Shown piece after piece: positions 53,001 to 64,000 of a DNA stretch of 64,000 nt (the stretch's first letter is position 1; the number at the start of each line of letters is the position of its first letter). This stretch comes from Cryptomeria japonica. Taxonomy: Eukaryota; Streptophyta; Pinopsida; Cupressales; Cupressaceae. The stretch spans positions 627,541,240-627,605,239 of the forward strand of contig NC_081415.1 in assembly GCF_030272615.1 (NCBI RefSeq). The letters are read 5' to 3'. The position numbers were made by a program, and so were the translations under genes. The notes below the pieces were generated by a model. The model was not told the DNA's origin, did not search any database, and saw nothing but the letters and a program-made list of their open reading frames with translations.

Positions 53001-54010
53001 TTAATCATAAAGAGAATATTTTGTGTCAAACTTAGGATGGGCATTACACCATTGATCCCGTTCACTCTACCATTAGGGAGTCTAATTTTAACTCTTCCAT
53101 GGCCAAAACCTTCAAATGAGAGTCATCATTGAGATACACCTTCCCACCATTATATTCTTCATACTTTGAAAACCAACCTCGATGTGAGGTCATGTGAAAA
53201 GATGCACCTAAATCTATTAACCACACATCTTTCAACACATGTGTTGCCAAGGCTACAACAAATGCTTCATCATCATCCTTAAAGGATTTGTTTGAATCTA
53301 AATTGGAGAGTCTCTTCTTCTCCTCCTCCTTACATTCTTTACGTAAATGACTAGTTTTTTTGCAATTCCAACACTTTGCCTTGGACTTTATAGGAGACTT
53401 AGATCTCCCATGATATTTGGATCTACCTCTTTCATCTTTCTTGTCCTTCTTCTTGTCTTTCTCTTTTGATCTACCATGAACTGCAAAAGCCTCCTTAGTT
53501 GACTCAAAAGTCTTCCTCTACATCTATTTAGAAAGTAATGATGCTACCACCTCATCCATCTTGAAATTGGTGGTTTTACTCCCAATAGCCATAACAATAT
53601 GGTCCCAAGAGTAAGGTAAAGAACACAATAGAAGCATGTAATGGCCCTCCTCCTCAATCTTGCCACCAACAAAACTTAACTTGGCAACTATCAAGTTGAA
53701 TTCATTGAGATGATCAGCAATTGATCCTCTATCTTCTATCTTTACAAGATACATCTTCTTTCTTAGGAAAATATTGTTTACCAAGGATTTAGCCTTAAAG
53801 ATGTCTCCAAGATTCTTCTAAAGTTCTCCCATAGTTTGCTCTTCATGGAAATTCAATAGGACATAGTTTGCTAAATATAGTCTTACAAGGCCCTTAGCTT
53901 TTTCAATCCATTGCATCCCAAACATCCTATATTGTAGTTTGAGGATTTGTTGAAGAAATTGTAGCCATAGATCTTGTAAACACTTAAAATTGACCATTAA
54001 CATATGGTCA
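50070..54010 (-). mobile_element. Decayed Ty1/copia element, antisense
   Basis: Minus-strand order is: gag (54003-53524, UBN2-like with EIEDRGSIADHLNEF-type spacing); an intact CCHC knuckle CWNCKKTSHLRKEC (about 53373-53332); protease (53250-53062, WLIDLGASFHMTS, with the active-site DSG changed to DLG); integrase C-part (52332-52024, TPYTPQHNGVVES and the catalytic Glu region); and reverse transcriptase start (51638-51378, NTWDLVPFPKGRKPVGCKWVF). Heavily broken RT and RNase H sequence follows down to about 50260. A candidate 3' LTR border (plus strand atcccaaca, 50121-50129) lies beside a purine tract read on the minus strand. The matching 5' LTR was not found. Multiple stops and frameshifts are present, and it is clearly older than the copia at 38-46 kb. 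Confidence 0.8.
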
Positions 54011-55280
54011 AATTACCCTTTAATTTCATATATTATTGTCATCCCATTAATAAATAATTTGCAATAATCTAATTAATTAGCGATCAATTCTCCTATTCTT
54101 TGGTCAACCCCTTTAGGAAATTAATCTAGTTATTTTTCATATTCATTTATGCTCCCTAACCCTTCATCCATTTAATTAAACAAATTCCCATATTTAGTTA
54201 ATTAAATTCACTTTGTCAATTTTCCTCCACATTTGGATTAAAATATTTTTTTAATTTCACTTTCTCTCTCCATGAGTTAAATCCTCCAACTCTCCCACTT
54301 GCATCTTAATTACCATTCATAATCTCCCCCTAATCCTCCTTTAATTATGTGCACACTCCTTATTCATTTGATGAGGGAGAGGGTAAACCCATGCTATAAA
54401 TGGCCTCCCAAGTTGCCTTATCAGCCTTAAAGGCTAACCACTTCTGGGAGGGTACCCACATGGATCCCTTCCCTTTTGTCCCCCTCATTAACATTCTCCA
54501 AGTACTTGGAGTGTGGAGACATGATTTGCATTTATGGAAAAGTCTTGTCTACACTCCAAGTATATCCTCCCTCCAACCAGCTCTCCTCGCATGAATTCTT
54601 AAGTTGACACTTGTCAACCTGTCATGAGATGTGAGGACCAAATGATTCTAAACCCTTGATCTCATGCAATCAATCTTGGTTATCCATTCCATCTTCCTTC
54701 ATGCAACCAAAGCTTAGCCAATTTTGCATCCATCATTCTCATATGCAACCATTATCATCTTCATGAAATCTTGATCACTTGAGCACCCTTATGTTGCCAA
54801 ATTTGTGAGCACACATCAAATCCATTATCACTGGGCAAACCGTTGCAATGAGGAGAGCATCATACTTGGTCTTCAATGGCTATTTCATTGGTTTGATCTA
54901 TTTCTTACCCAATCTTGATTGTTGTTTCTTTTTGTGATTTTGAGTGTTTTTACTTTTTATTTTCATTCACTTTGAATCACATTTTGCTACACACACTTCC
55001 CACTTGAACCCTTCCATCCTTCCAACTATTCATGAATTGAGATGACAACTTCATCCTTCCCTATCATGGCTTTGAGAAATGGAGTCATTCCTCCCTTTTC
55101 AAATATTCCCCAAATCTCCATATTTTTCTTTAAGGAGACAAAGGTGGTAGGTTCCACTCTTAGACATTGGCCCCTTATTTTTCAAATATTTAAATGTATT
55201 TACCATGATACAACTAAACAACAAAAAATATTTTTTTAGGAAAAAGGGCATGACTCTATACATAAATAATCCCCATTCTA
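54011..55280. other. No gene supported
   Basis: CT-rich and AT-rich decayed sequence with short ORFs. It contains a perfect 16-bp palindrome ctccaagtacttggag at 54496-54511. No domain recognised. Confidence 0.45.
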
Positions 55281-55289
55281 TACCAAAAT

Positions 55290-57050
55290 TTATTTTTGGT
55301 TGATCTTCTTCTTATATTTTCACTTGGTGATATCTAGTGAATTTATCAATAATGAATAGATTTCCCTGCCTACAATAGATTCCTAAATTTCTTCTATGAA
55401 AGGGATTGGAAGGGATCATGAATACATAATTTTTTAAGCTCCCTAAAATCAAGATAGATTCTCATCTCCCCTATTTTCTTATTTTGTACAACTATTAGAG
55501 AGCTCATTTATTTATCCCATACTTCACTATTTTGATGATTTCATCCACAAACGTTTTATCCAATTCCCTTTTCACTTTTTCTTCATAATTGGATTGGGCT
55601 AGTATAGTTGCTTCCTTTGTGGTTTCACCTATTCTTTTAATTGAATGTTCATGACACCAACTTCTTCCTTGATAACCTTCATGTCGTGAATGTTTGAGGA
55701 ATCAAACACAAATTCAATCATATTTCTACAACTTTATCATCCTAATAATATCCTATTTGATCATCTTTAGATTCCCTATATATGTTATATTTTCCTCCCA
55801 TAATTTTAGTGGGTAATTCAACAAATATTTGTCCTTAGAATCGTTATATAGCTATGTTTTTCTTTCTCCTTCTTTTGATTGAATTTCTAGTTTAGGATCT
55901 TGTTCCACATCTTCCTAGTTTGTATCGTAACATATTCCATCTATTTAATTAAATTCCAAATGCCTTCTATCCTAGGAGGTGGTGGAGTTTGTGCATGCTA
56001 TTGAATGTGATTTTCTTCCGCTAGTTTGAATATAATATTTCATTTGGAGTAGTGCATTTTGAATGTGCATTTGTTCATCCCAATATGGGAAGATATAATT
56101 TAAAATCATTATAGAGTTATTGTTAATACTTGGTCTTTTTCCTCATTCTTGGTTGATATAGCATGTTTATACAACTAATGTCAAGGTATAATAAAATAAT
56201 TGGATGTACATGCTAGTTTCATATTCCCTTATTCTATTCCAAACTATAGTGCATATCTTGAGATGATCCTCTAGTATGATTGATCCATTACATTTTAAAA
56301 TTATTGAGTGTTCATATTCTTCTTTTATGTACCTTATTCTAATGAGGATTATAAAGGCATGACATTGAGATATTTTACCTCGATGTGTCTTCATCTCAAA
56401 AGTATTCATCTAAAATACCAACTCCATAAAATAATGGTAAATTAATATGTGAAATTACCCTCTAAATACGATTCTCTTTCTATGATTCTCTAGAGACATG
56501 AACTAGGCTACCTTGATTTCCTTCTTCTGATTTTTCTAATATATTTCTTCCATTTGTGATATCTTGTGGTACATATGACCCTTTTTTTGCATCATATAGA
56601 TTCACCCAAAACCATTTTTTTGGATGCTCCTTCTAGTTCCTCAATTCTATTCTATTTGATAAAAAATATATCAATTTTGTGTTATCCTCTTCATCTCCAT
56701 CTTGAGAAATCTCTTCTACATAATAATTACCTCCATCATCTTCTACAAAGGAATGTGAACAAATTTGGTATTATCTACAAAATACATTTCTTCCTTCCTA
56801 GATTTTACCACTCCATTTATATTAACAAACCATTTTAGCCTTGCCAATTACCCGCAATATATTGAAGGGCTCTTTTATGGTGACTACTTCAAAATTTACA
56901 ATTAGTTTATGCCTTGTACATCTACCTCTACATTTTTCCATGTACTCATTGTTTACATCCCTGATCCATCTAGTAGGTTGATATTGTCACTAATACATTT
57001 GGTCTAGATTTCCGATGGAGAAGGTATATTGTGATCAAATTTGATTTTTT
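55290..57050 (-). mobile_element. Ty3/gypsy reverse transcriptase remnant and decayed flank
   Basis: On the minus strand, about 55640-55520 is open with a pre-RT segment (KREVDK-like, ending IIKIVKYGINK). After a frameshift, about 55505-55400 reads IVVQNKKIGEMRIYLDFREL, the degenerate counterpart of the gypsy RT block VVxKKNGxxRxCVDFRxLN. The catalytic YxDD block is not found. The sequence from 55700 to 57050 is presumably the upstream part of the same element, but it is too degraded to assign. Confidence 0.6.
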
Positions 57051-58808
57051 TTTTTTGAAAAAATGGCCGAATTCATCGGAATTCTGACAGTAATTTCACA
57101 TTTGGTTTCAACGGAGAAGGCATTAGCAAAGAAATTTGTTTTTTGTTTTTTTCAAAAAAGTGTTTGCGTTCGTCAAAATTTTGACGACAACGAACATTAC
57201 TTAAAAAGAAAAAAAGAGGGCAAGTCATTTGTGCATTCAATCTATCGTAGGCTTCCGCGACGACTTCAACCCTGGCAAGATCAAACGACACACTCACCAT
57301 TTGAGGTAGAATCTTCACCTTAATTTTGGATTTGCATAATGAGGATTGTTGAATCTTCACCTTAATTCATTCATTGGATCTTCGAATTTGCATAATATTT
57401 GCATAATATAGAGTAGGGAGCAAGAGAAAACAAATAGAGTAGGGATAAAATAATATAGATATAATAATTAATGTAGTAAATAACCCCATGTTAATGGGGA
57501 TGGAGGGATTAATCCCTTGAAAAATCCAAGAAAGGGAATAGGTTGGTTTGTCCAGCCCCAAAGGTTGGTTCAAACTTAATTTGATGTGTCAAGGGGACAC
57601 CCTGTAATCTCAAAAACTAGTTGCATATTTAGGGATCATAGTGGAAATATGGTCGTGTAGGGGACCTTAGTAGAAATATGGTTGGAGCTGCCTCAAAGAG
57701 ATTAGCACCAGTAACTATCAATGAAGCAGAAGCACATACACCATTTCTCGACCTATAGACTTGTGAACACTTGAGATTCAAATGAGTGCAGAATTTGCAG
57801 ATAGAAGGTGATTGAATGATTCATGTGAATTCTATTAGGAAGAAACTATCATCTACTTAGAAAAAATAAAAAATATATTGAGGTAGTGGTGACCTCTCAA
57901 CTATACTCTAACAAGAAAGATAGAGTAGGGAGCAAGAGAAAACAAATTACAAGCACATATTCTAAGCATACATTATTGACATGATTAGTTTTCAGATCCA
58001 TTTGACCTGCTAAATTAATCAAATCTAGCAAATAAATTAAGTAACCACATATTACCCTTCCCTTTTCCATAAATTTACCCTAACCTCAAACACCAAATGT
58101 TAGCATAAATAAAGTGATTTTTGAAGTAAATAAGCTTGAAACAAATATTTTTAGATCATTCTTAAATCTTGGAAGATGTAGACACTAGAAAAATACCAAA
58201 AACTCAATGAGACAATGAATCAACAACAACTTGATATATTAACCATGTACTAGCAAATCACTATCACTTGAGTCCACTGTCTTCATAAAATGTATCATGA
58301 AACAAAGAGAATAAAGAGCCACAAAAATTGAAATGAACTATGCTAGAGGTCTCAAATCATCAATTTTCCAACCTTTAAAATATCTTGAAAACATCAATTT
58401 ATAGGAGGAAACCTCCTTAATTCTATGAAATAACTTGCCCAAAATTACCTAACCTCTAGGAAGTCTAGCCAACATGTAAGTTGCTAAATTTTTTCATTCT
58501 AGTCCAATAACCTCAGAATAGTAAGTATGATATGCCAAATAAGAGAAAGTGAGTAATTACTAGCCCGAACTAGAGTGGACAACTCACACTTTCCTTTATA
58601 CTTTGTGTGCTTTGAAGTTGGATTTCATGTATGTAGAGGAAGAAGTTGAAATGCTTGTAGAAAGAAGGAAACTTTCTAATTTGGGTGCAGTTCACTAATA
58701 GTATTTGGATGGGCCCTTACTTAAATAAAGATAAGCTTGCTAGGTCATCACTTCGAATTAACTAAGAATCCATTATTTGCCATCTACTTGATCAAAATTT
58801 GAAACAAA
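57051..58808. other. No gene supported; small repeats
   Basis: A 16-bp perfect palindrome cgtcaaaattttgacg lies at 57171-57186. A 26-bp direct repeat (agagtagggagcaagagaaa plus acaaat) occurs near 57410-57436 and again at 57922-57947, about 0.5 kb apart. ttcaccttaatt is repeated near 57310 and 57355. No coding signal. Confidence 0.5.
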
Positions 58809-59219
58809 TCAATTCAGACTTGGATTTCTTGTGGAGGAAGCCTTCTTTTGCCTTTCCTTATACTCCTTATAATTATACAAATAGTAGCCTAAAGATATTT
58901 CATTTGGCCTATCTATCCATTTGATTAGAAAGTTAACAACTCTAACAACTTTATTTGGTTTGGTAATGGAATTCTCTAAGGCTTTCACCACATTGGTAAC
59001 ATGAGATGTAGCCACAATTAACCCCATACATTCATTCAAGACTGTTCATCAAATTTACTATTTGACCCAAACTTCCCTTCCACCTTCTTATCCCATTTAG
59101 ACAAAATAACTTATATAGTGTCCAACCAATCCTTATCTGATCTAAAGGGATGAGCACCCAAATTGATTGTTATGTATTCATCATAAGCCTGATGCTCAGT
59201 CAACATGGGATAATGGCAC
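58809..59219 (-). pseudogene. Unrecognised decayed reading frame next to an LTR
   Basis: Minus-strand frames 59219-59111 and 59039-58809 give charged, helical peptides with a Lys/Arg-rich end (YKEYKERQKK) but no known motif. They abut the outer edge of the LTR at 59220-60337 and are probably older element sequence into which that LTR element inserted. Confidence 0.3.
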
Positions 59220-60337
59220 TGATGGACTTGAAAAGCACTGAGAGGGGGGGAGGCATGAATCAATGACACAAAAAATAAAACTACTTCAAACACTAACCAG
59301 TAGATGAACTTAACAAAGCTTTTAAACACAATGCATGCAATCCAAAATGATATAACAAAATCCACAAAAAGTAAAGCATCCACCATAACACAAGTGTTTG
59401 TACATGGAAAACCCAAATAGGTAAAAACCATGGTGAGATGGAACTCACAAGTTAACTAGCTGCAACAATAGATAACTAACTAGTTAAGGTCTATAATGTG
59501 CTCTGCTATGAGAGAATCTTGTTAGAGATCCCAAAGCTTGATTAGAAGCTTATACCTTGTTAAAGGTAGTACCCTATTAGGAGTAACCTCGGTGGAGGAT
59601 TTCTAAATCCAAACTAATGGATCACCCTGTTAAAGGATTTATACATTGAAGCTTGTTAGAGCTTACCCAATTAGGGGATTTGATTCTATTGTAATTGTTA
59701 GAAAATAACAAGAATGGTTTGATTTGTTCTGAGTAGCACAATACTTGCTTGATCAAATCCTTTTAAACATATTCAACACTTCTCTTTTGCATACTCTCCA
59801 ACTTAACTCTTTTTTTCTTTCACACGTAACATAACTCTTTCACTTACTTACAAAATAATTCATTGCGATGTCAATATATAGACCTTATGATTTCATGTCG
59901 GCCTTAAGAAATCATAACACAATTTCCTAGGTGTAGTGTATCTGGACAAGTGATCATAACTCATCACAAAAATTACCGCCAAGCAGTCGGTGCTAGTAAC
60001 TTACCATGAAATGTGGTAACTCATCACAAAATTACCAAATACCGGTTGAATCAATCAAGTATCGATTTGAATAAAACATATGAACCATTGTCCTTGAATC
60101 TCCGCTTGATCTTCATTGATGCCGACTTAGTATAATCACAGGTTGTCTCTTATGCACATACCAGTTAAAACAAAGTACCGGTTAGAGATAAACCTCTTAG
60201 TATAGCCTCTAACATATCGGTTGACAGAGTAAACAATTGAAGTTACACCGGTAGTCAATATAATCAAGTGTGTGTGTATGAGTGTTTCATCAATGACAAC
60301 AAATGACTAATACATTACAATCACCATCAATTCAACA
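59220..60337 (-). repeat. Copia-type 3' LTR (minus orientation)
   Basis: Read on the minus strand it starts tgttgaattgatgg (60337) directly after the purine tract gccaaagggggagat and ends near aagtccatca (59220). It contains ccggt/accggt words, a C-tract at about 59242-59249 and the phrase cctatttgggttttcc. The last two parallel the LTRs of the copia at 38-46 kb. No PBS follows, so it is the 3' LTR of an element whose body extends to the right and past the window edge. The TSD cannot be tested here. Confidence 0.7.
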
Positions 60338-60542
60338 ATCTCCCCCTTTGGCATTGATGGCAACACTTAGAGAATTTTACAGTAATACCACTAAGTGTGC
60401 ATACACAACAAATTTACACATATACTTATGCTCCCCCTTAATGCATACATTATACAAAATTTTCAAAAACACACATACATATTTCTACTCCCCCTTTGAC
60501 AACAATGCCAAATTGAAAAGGCAATATATATATATAATTTGT
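60338..60542 (-). other. Triple polypurine tract upstream of the 3' LTR
   Basis: On the minus strand the order is: ttggcattgttgtcaaaggg plus ggag (about 60513-60490), aagggggagcat (about 60441-60430) and catcaatgccaaagggggag plus at (about 60360-60338). The same three phrases, in the same order, occur before the 3' LTR of the complete copia element (44110-44317). Confidence 0.75.
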
Positions 60543-61632
60543 TGTAGCGTCCTAAAATTGCGACACTTGCAATTTCGACTGCATTTGGGTCTTCACGATG
60601 GTGATGCAACACGGAACCTGAATGGAGACCCCGAAACTTGTTCATGACACCAAAAACTGCATTTCTCAGCACCCTGGCCTGATCCTCCTTGCACCCCGCT
60701 GTCCCAGGAGGTGGGACCATGGCGCCCAGCACCCTGGTCCTTCAGGACTAGGGCACCCAGCGCCCTGGTCCCTGGCCCTATTTTGGGCCCGGTCTCTTAT
60801 GGGGCTTCGGGTCTTTAAGTTTGCAAATTGGAAAATAATGTTTCCTGGTCGGCCTAAGGTCGGGAAAATCAGTCTATCAGCCCTAATTGACAAGTATATA
60901 AACTACATTTCCTCTCCCATTTTGGTAGATGGGAAAAAAGGCGAAAACGATATTCAAACATTCAAGCATTCAAGCATTCAAGCATTCAAACATTCTTTCA
61001 AGCAATTGAGCATTCTAAGTCTCCATTCAAGGCTAAGTGTTGCATTCAAGACAAGGATTCAACCATTGAAGAGGAGATCACTTACAACACATTACATACT
61101 ACATACATTACACCTTTGCATGTAAGAATACAAACATTCTTACAACAAGGTTGCAGGTACGCGACTGTAATTGAAGATCTGGAATCCTTGTGCAGAGACG
61201 AACAAATCCCCCTTCGTTTCACGGATTTTTCGGAGGACCGTGTGCACGCCGGGCGCCATCGTCCCATCAAATTTCGCTCAAATTTGCAGAATAGCACCGT
61301 CTTGATATTTTACTGCTAATTCTAGGTCCGCAGCTTCATCCCATATCCCTATCTCTGTTTATAAGCGAATCTTTCCTACTTTACATGCATTCCTAGTTCA
61401 ATCTTTCTATCTACATATCTTTACAAAAGAGGGTATCCTTGATATCTTAACCCTTGAAACTCATTTAGAATCCAATCTTGCATTGTGTGGGATTGGATCT
61501 TGTGGGTTTCAACCCCTCTTTTGAATGTAAAGTCTTTCCCAAGTGAAAACCATCAACCCTAGTGACTCTCCCTTCTCTCTCCTCGGAGTTGGGGAGGGGA
61601 GAACAACTAGGGTTCGATTTTTCCGCTTTACA
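60543..61632 (+). mobile_element. Solo LTR, same gypsy-type family, plus orientation
   Basis: Starts tgtagcgtcctaaaattg and ends ttttccgctttaca, with the perfect 5-bp target duplication tttgt on both sides (60538-60542, 61633-61637). A TATA box tatataaa is at 60895-60902. A repeated attcaagc tract (about 60958-61000) differs in length from the inverted sister at 34336-35528 and accounts for part of the 1,090 versus 1,193 bp difference. It is inserted between the purine tracts and the decayed ORF of the copia-type element. Confidence 0.88.
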
Positions 61633-61738
61633 TTTGTATCAAAGTGTTCAACATATACAACAATAACTTAAAAGTTCATGCATTAGCTAATCTCATAAAA
61701 ATATCATTAAAGTTCTGCTTCAACTATGATATGGCATT

Positions 61739-64000
61739 TTACCATGTCGCTAGCACGTTCTTAGTGTACTCTTTTGTAGACATCAATTGTGTATGGAATT
61801 CTTTCATTGAGTCCAGTGTGTAGGTTTCAGGAGTGGCTAAGATAGCTTCTGCATTGGAGTAGGCTCTCTGAAGTAGGTCTACTTGTGATGTGAGCATACT
61901 CTTGAGTTCCTTGAGAGACCGGAGTCTCTCTTCCTTCTTAGTATCATAGATATCCAGCCTGTTGTGCAAATCATCTACAAATTTGCTAAAGGAAAATATA
62001 GAGTCTTGAAGTGGGACATATGCCTTGCATATCTTTTCCAGCTCTTGCTCTATTTCTGTTTGTCTTTTTGAAATGTCAGAATAACAAAAAGAAACATTAG
62101 AGGTGGAAGCAAGATACTTTCCTCTTGTTTCAATAGCTTTACTCAACAAATCTTTATTGTGTGACAAAGCCATTCTTCCATTATCAATGTCCTTTGCCAG
62201 TTTTTCTCCATACTTCTTCTTGTGAGTCTTTTCAACATAGAGTTGAGAAGCATCTTCTAGTGACTTGATTTGATCAGATGCATCTACAACTAACTAACCA
62301 AGTTTGCTAATAGGTGTAGGTAGATGTGTTGTAGATGTTTCCGATAGCATACCAGATAAAAAATCTGCTGCAGTCTAAATTATTCCAGCTTCGACCCTTT
62401 TCTCTTTCAATCTCTTTTTATGCGCTCTAGATTGCATGGCGTTTGCAATCTTCATCATTTCCGATGCACTCATGTTGTTCATATCAATAGGTCCTAAAAT
62501 ACTCAAAGAATCATCATCATCTTCATCAAGTTGTTTCTGCTTTGCTGGTTCAGAGGATACAACCTTAATGGTTTCTTTTTCTATATTCTTCTTTGTTTCC
62601 TTTCAAAAGATTGTGTGACAACCTTTTCAGTAGACTCCTTCTTATTATCTTTAGTGACCGATGGAGATTGGGGTTTCTCTAGTTGTTCTGTTTCCGGTGG
62701 GTTGTCCACTTTTAGTTGAGTAGTTGGTTTCTCAACTAAGGTAACATGTACATCAGTAATTGCAAGAGGCTCCATATTTGGTACAGTATTGTCTCCAGAT
62801 AGATCAACTATGTCCTGAGCATCATTATCAACATGAATAATGGATTCATCCTTCTTCTTGATAGGATATACCTCATCAGCTGGAACAATCTCTTCTTCAT
62901 CCATTTTCGGTCGCTGAACATCATCAACAACATTATCCTCATTCATAGAAGATTGGATGAGTTCTTCCATTCTTTTGATTTCACAGGCTATTCGATGGGT
63001 CTCAGTTTCAACAATTGCCCTCTTTCCACTGAGTAACTTCAGTCTTCTTGCTTTGAACATAAAATGAGATTTGTATCAAGCAACTAAAGCACTAATATCA
63101 TCTTTAGAAAGTTCAAGAAAATATTATACAAATATCTCATCAACGATTTATTTTTCTAATTTTATAGCTTGGTCCCATTTACCCAAAATAATAGTAGACA
63201 AAGAATTTGAGATATCCTTTTCCAGTTCTTGTGGATATCTATTGTAATGATACAAATGAGAGATTACCTGTTGAATGACTTTCTCTTTCTCATTTATAGT
63301 GAAGGAATCAAAATGTTCTCTGACATTGTCAAATCTATTCCTCCCTAGCGTCTTTGTTGTTCTTTCAAAATGGGTTTCAGGCTTGAAAGATGTTATATCG
63401 ATAGGCACAGTTGCCTTTGGCACTTCCTTAACTTTTTTTGCTACTCTACCGGTAGCCTTTACCTTCTTAGGTTCTTCTTCAGTATCTGAACCTTCAAATT
63501 CTAGTTGGAGAATAAGTTTTTGATTCCTCTTCTTTGGTGCATTCTCTTTCTTTGTATATACTTTAGGTGTCAGTTCCTTTTTGGTTAGGACACTCCAAGT
63601 CACCCTTGTAGTCTTTATCACTAGAGGTGAGTCAATTTTCTTTTTCTTTCCTTTCACATTAGTGATAGGAGCAGAACTGGTTTTTGCTGGTGCATCTTGG
63701 ACTGCCACAGTGTCCAATTTTGCCTTATGTTTGTCTTTGGGAGATGCTAATAGAGTATTAGCATAACCAACCAGTAGATCATGGTTCACCTCATAACTCA
63801 TGTCTTCCATCTCTTCTTCCCTTGGCTCAATTGCTTGCATCAAGCAAAAGTCAGTGGTAACAATAAAGACTATGTCTTTTGCAAAGTGGCTTATCACATC
63901 TTCCGGTAATCTCATTCTCATGCTCATCTTTTTCTGAAATTTATTAAAATACTTATTCGTGGCTGCAGGGAAAGTATTCTTTATAGCCTTAATGTTGTTC
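61739..64000 (-). pseudogene. Long coiled-coil ORF of a copia-type element (copy 3, partial)
   Basis: The reading frame is open from the window edge (64000) to a stop at 63148. After stops near 63146-63100 it resumes at 63060-62581, is broken between 62580 and 62180, and ends with 62173-61739. No known domain. The first part is globular and then Lys/Thr-rich (basic, about 63750-63450). Next is a segment with HFDSFTINEKEKVIQQVI, then an acidic Asp/Glu/Pro-rich linker (62950-62650) and a helical coiled-coil C-terminus ending LATW. It lies just upstream of a triple purine tract and a copia-type 3' LTR on the same strand. That is the place where an env-like third ORF would sit in Sirevirus-type elements, or pol in ordinary ones. 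No pol motif is present in the visible 2.3 kb. The 5' end lies outside the window. Confidence 0.6.

Noticed and set aside
1..64000. CRISPR array, bacterial operon or tRNA/rRNA genes
   Set aside because: The repeat arrays lack uniform repeats and spacers, the gene structure is eukaryotic, and no tRNA or rRNA signature was seen.

Overview
This is a eukaryotic nuclear window from a plant. It is AT-rich and repeat-dominated. The very long, transposon-filled introns, the many decayed LTR elements and the low gene density suggest a gymnosperm (conifer-type) genome; that assignment is an inference, not something read directly.

Only one clearly intact host gene is present. It is a minus-strand OTU-domain deubiquitinase of the OTLD1/OTUD5 type, running from an ATG at 31246 to a stop at 10132. 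Eight coding exons with canonical GT/AG borders splice in phase to 545 codons. Two introns are very large (about 11.4 kb and 5.8 kb). They hold two non-autonomous hAT elements with 8-bp target duplications, two decayed LINE 3' ends in opposite orientations, microsatellites and small tandem duplications.

The rest is mobile DNA. Left end (1-7.6 kb): a repeat-structured leader full of CG-rich palindromic motifs, then a decayed ORF of about 1,100 codons (1263-4615) with a coiled-coil C-terminal half, then a second motif array (6.5-7.6 kb) and a LINE remnant. Middle (34.3-49 kb): a gypsy-type solo LTR, a second and different palindromic motif array (36.2-37.35 kb), and a second long decayed ORF (37401-48797). 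That ORF is split by a full-length but inactivated Ty1/copia element (38090-45902, LTRs of about 1.56 and 1.59 kb, TSD ccaaa). Right part: an antisense decayed copia element (about 50-54 kb), a gypsy reverse transcriptase remnant (about 55.4 kb), and a copia-type 3' LTR (59220-60337). Upstream of that LTR, reading leftwards from the window edge, lies a third long coiled-coil ORF (64000-61739). A second solo LTR of the same gypsy family (60543-61632, TSD tttgt) sits between the two.

The most interesting theme is the set of three long ORFs that are neither Gag nor Pol. Each is associated with a dense array of its own CG-rich, often palindromic, short motif or with an LTR carrying one. The third shares its 3' end (triple polypurine tract) with the complete copia element. 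They may be env-like or extra ORFs of Sirevirus-like copia elements, or non-autonomous derivatives carrying a foreign gene. Coordinates of decayed elements are approximate unless a TSD or terminal sequence is stated.
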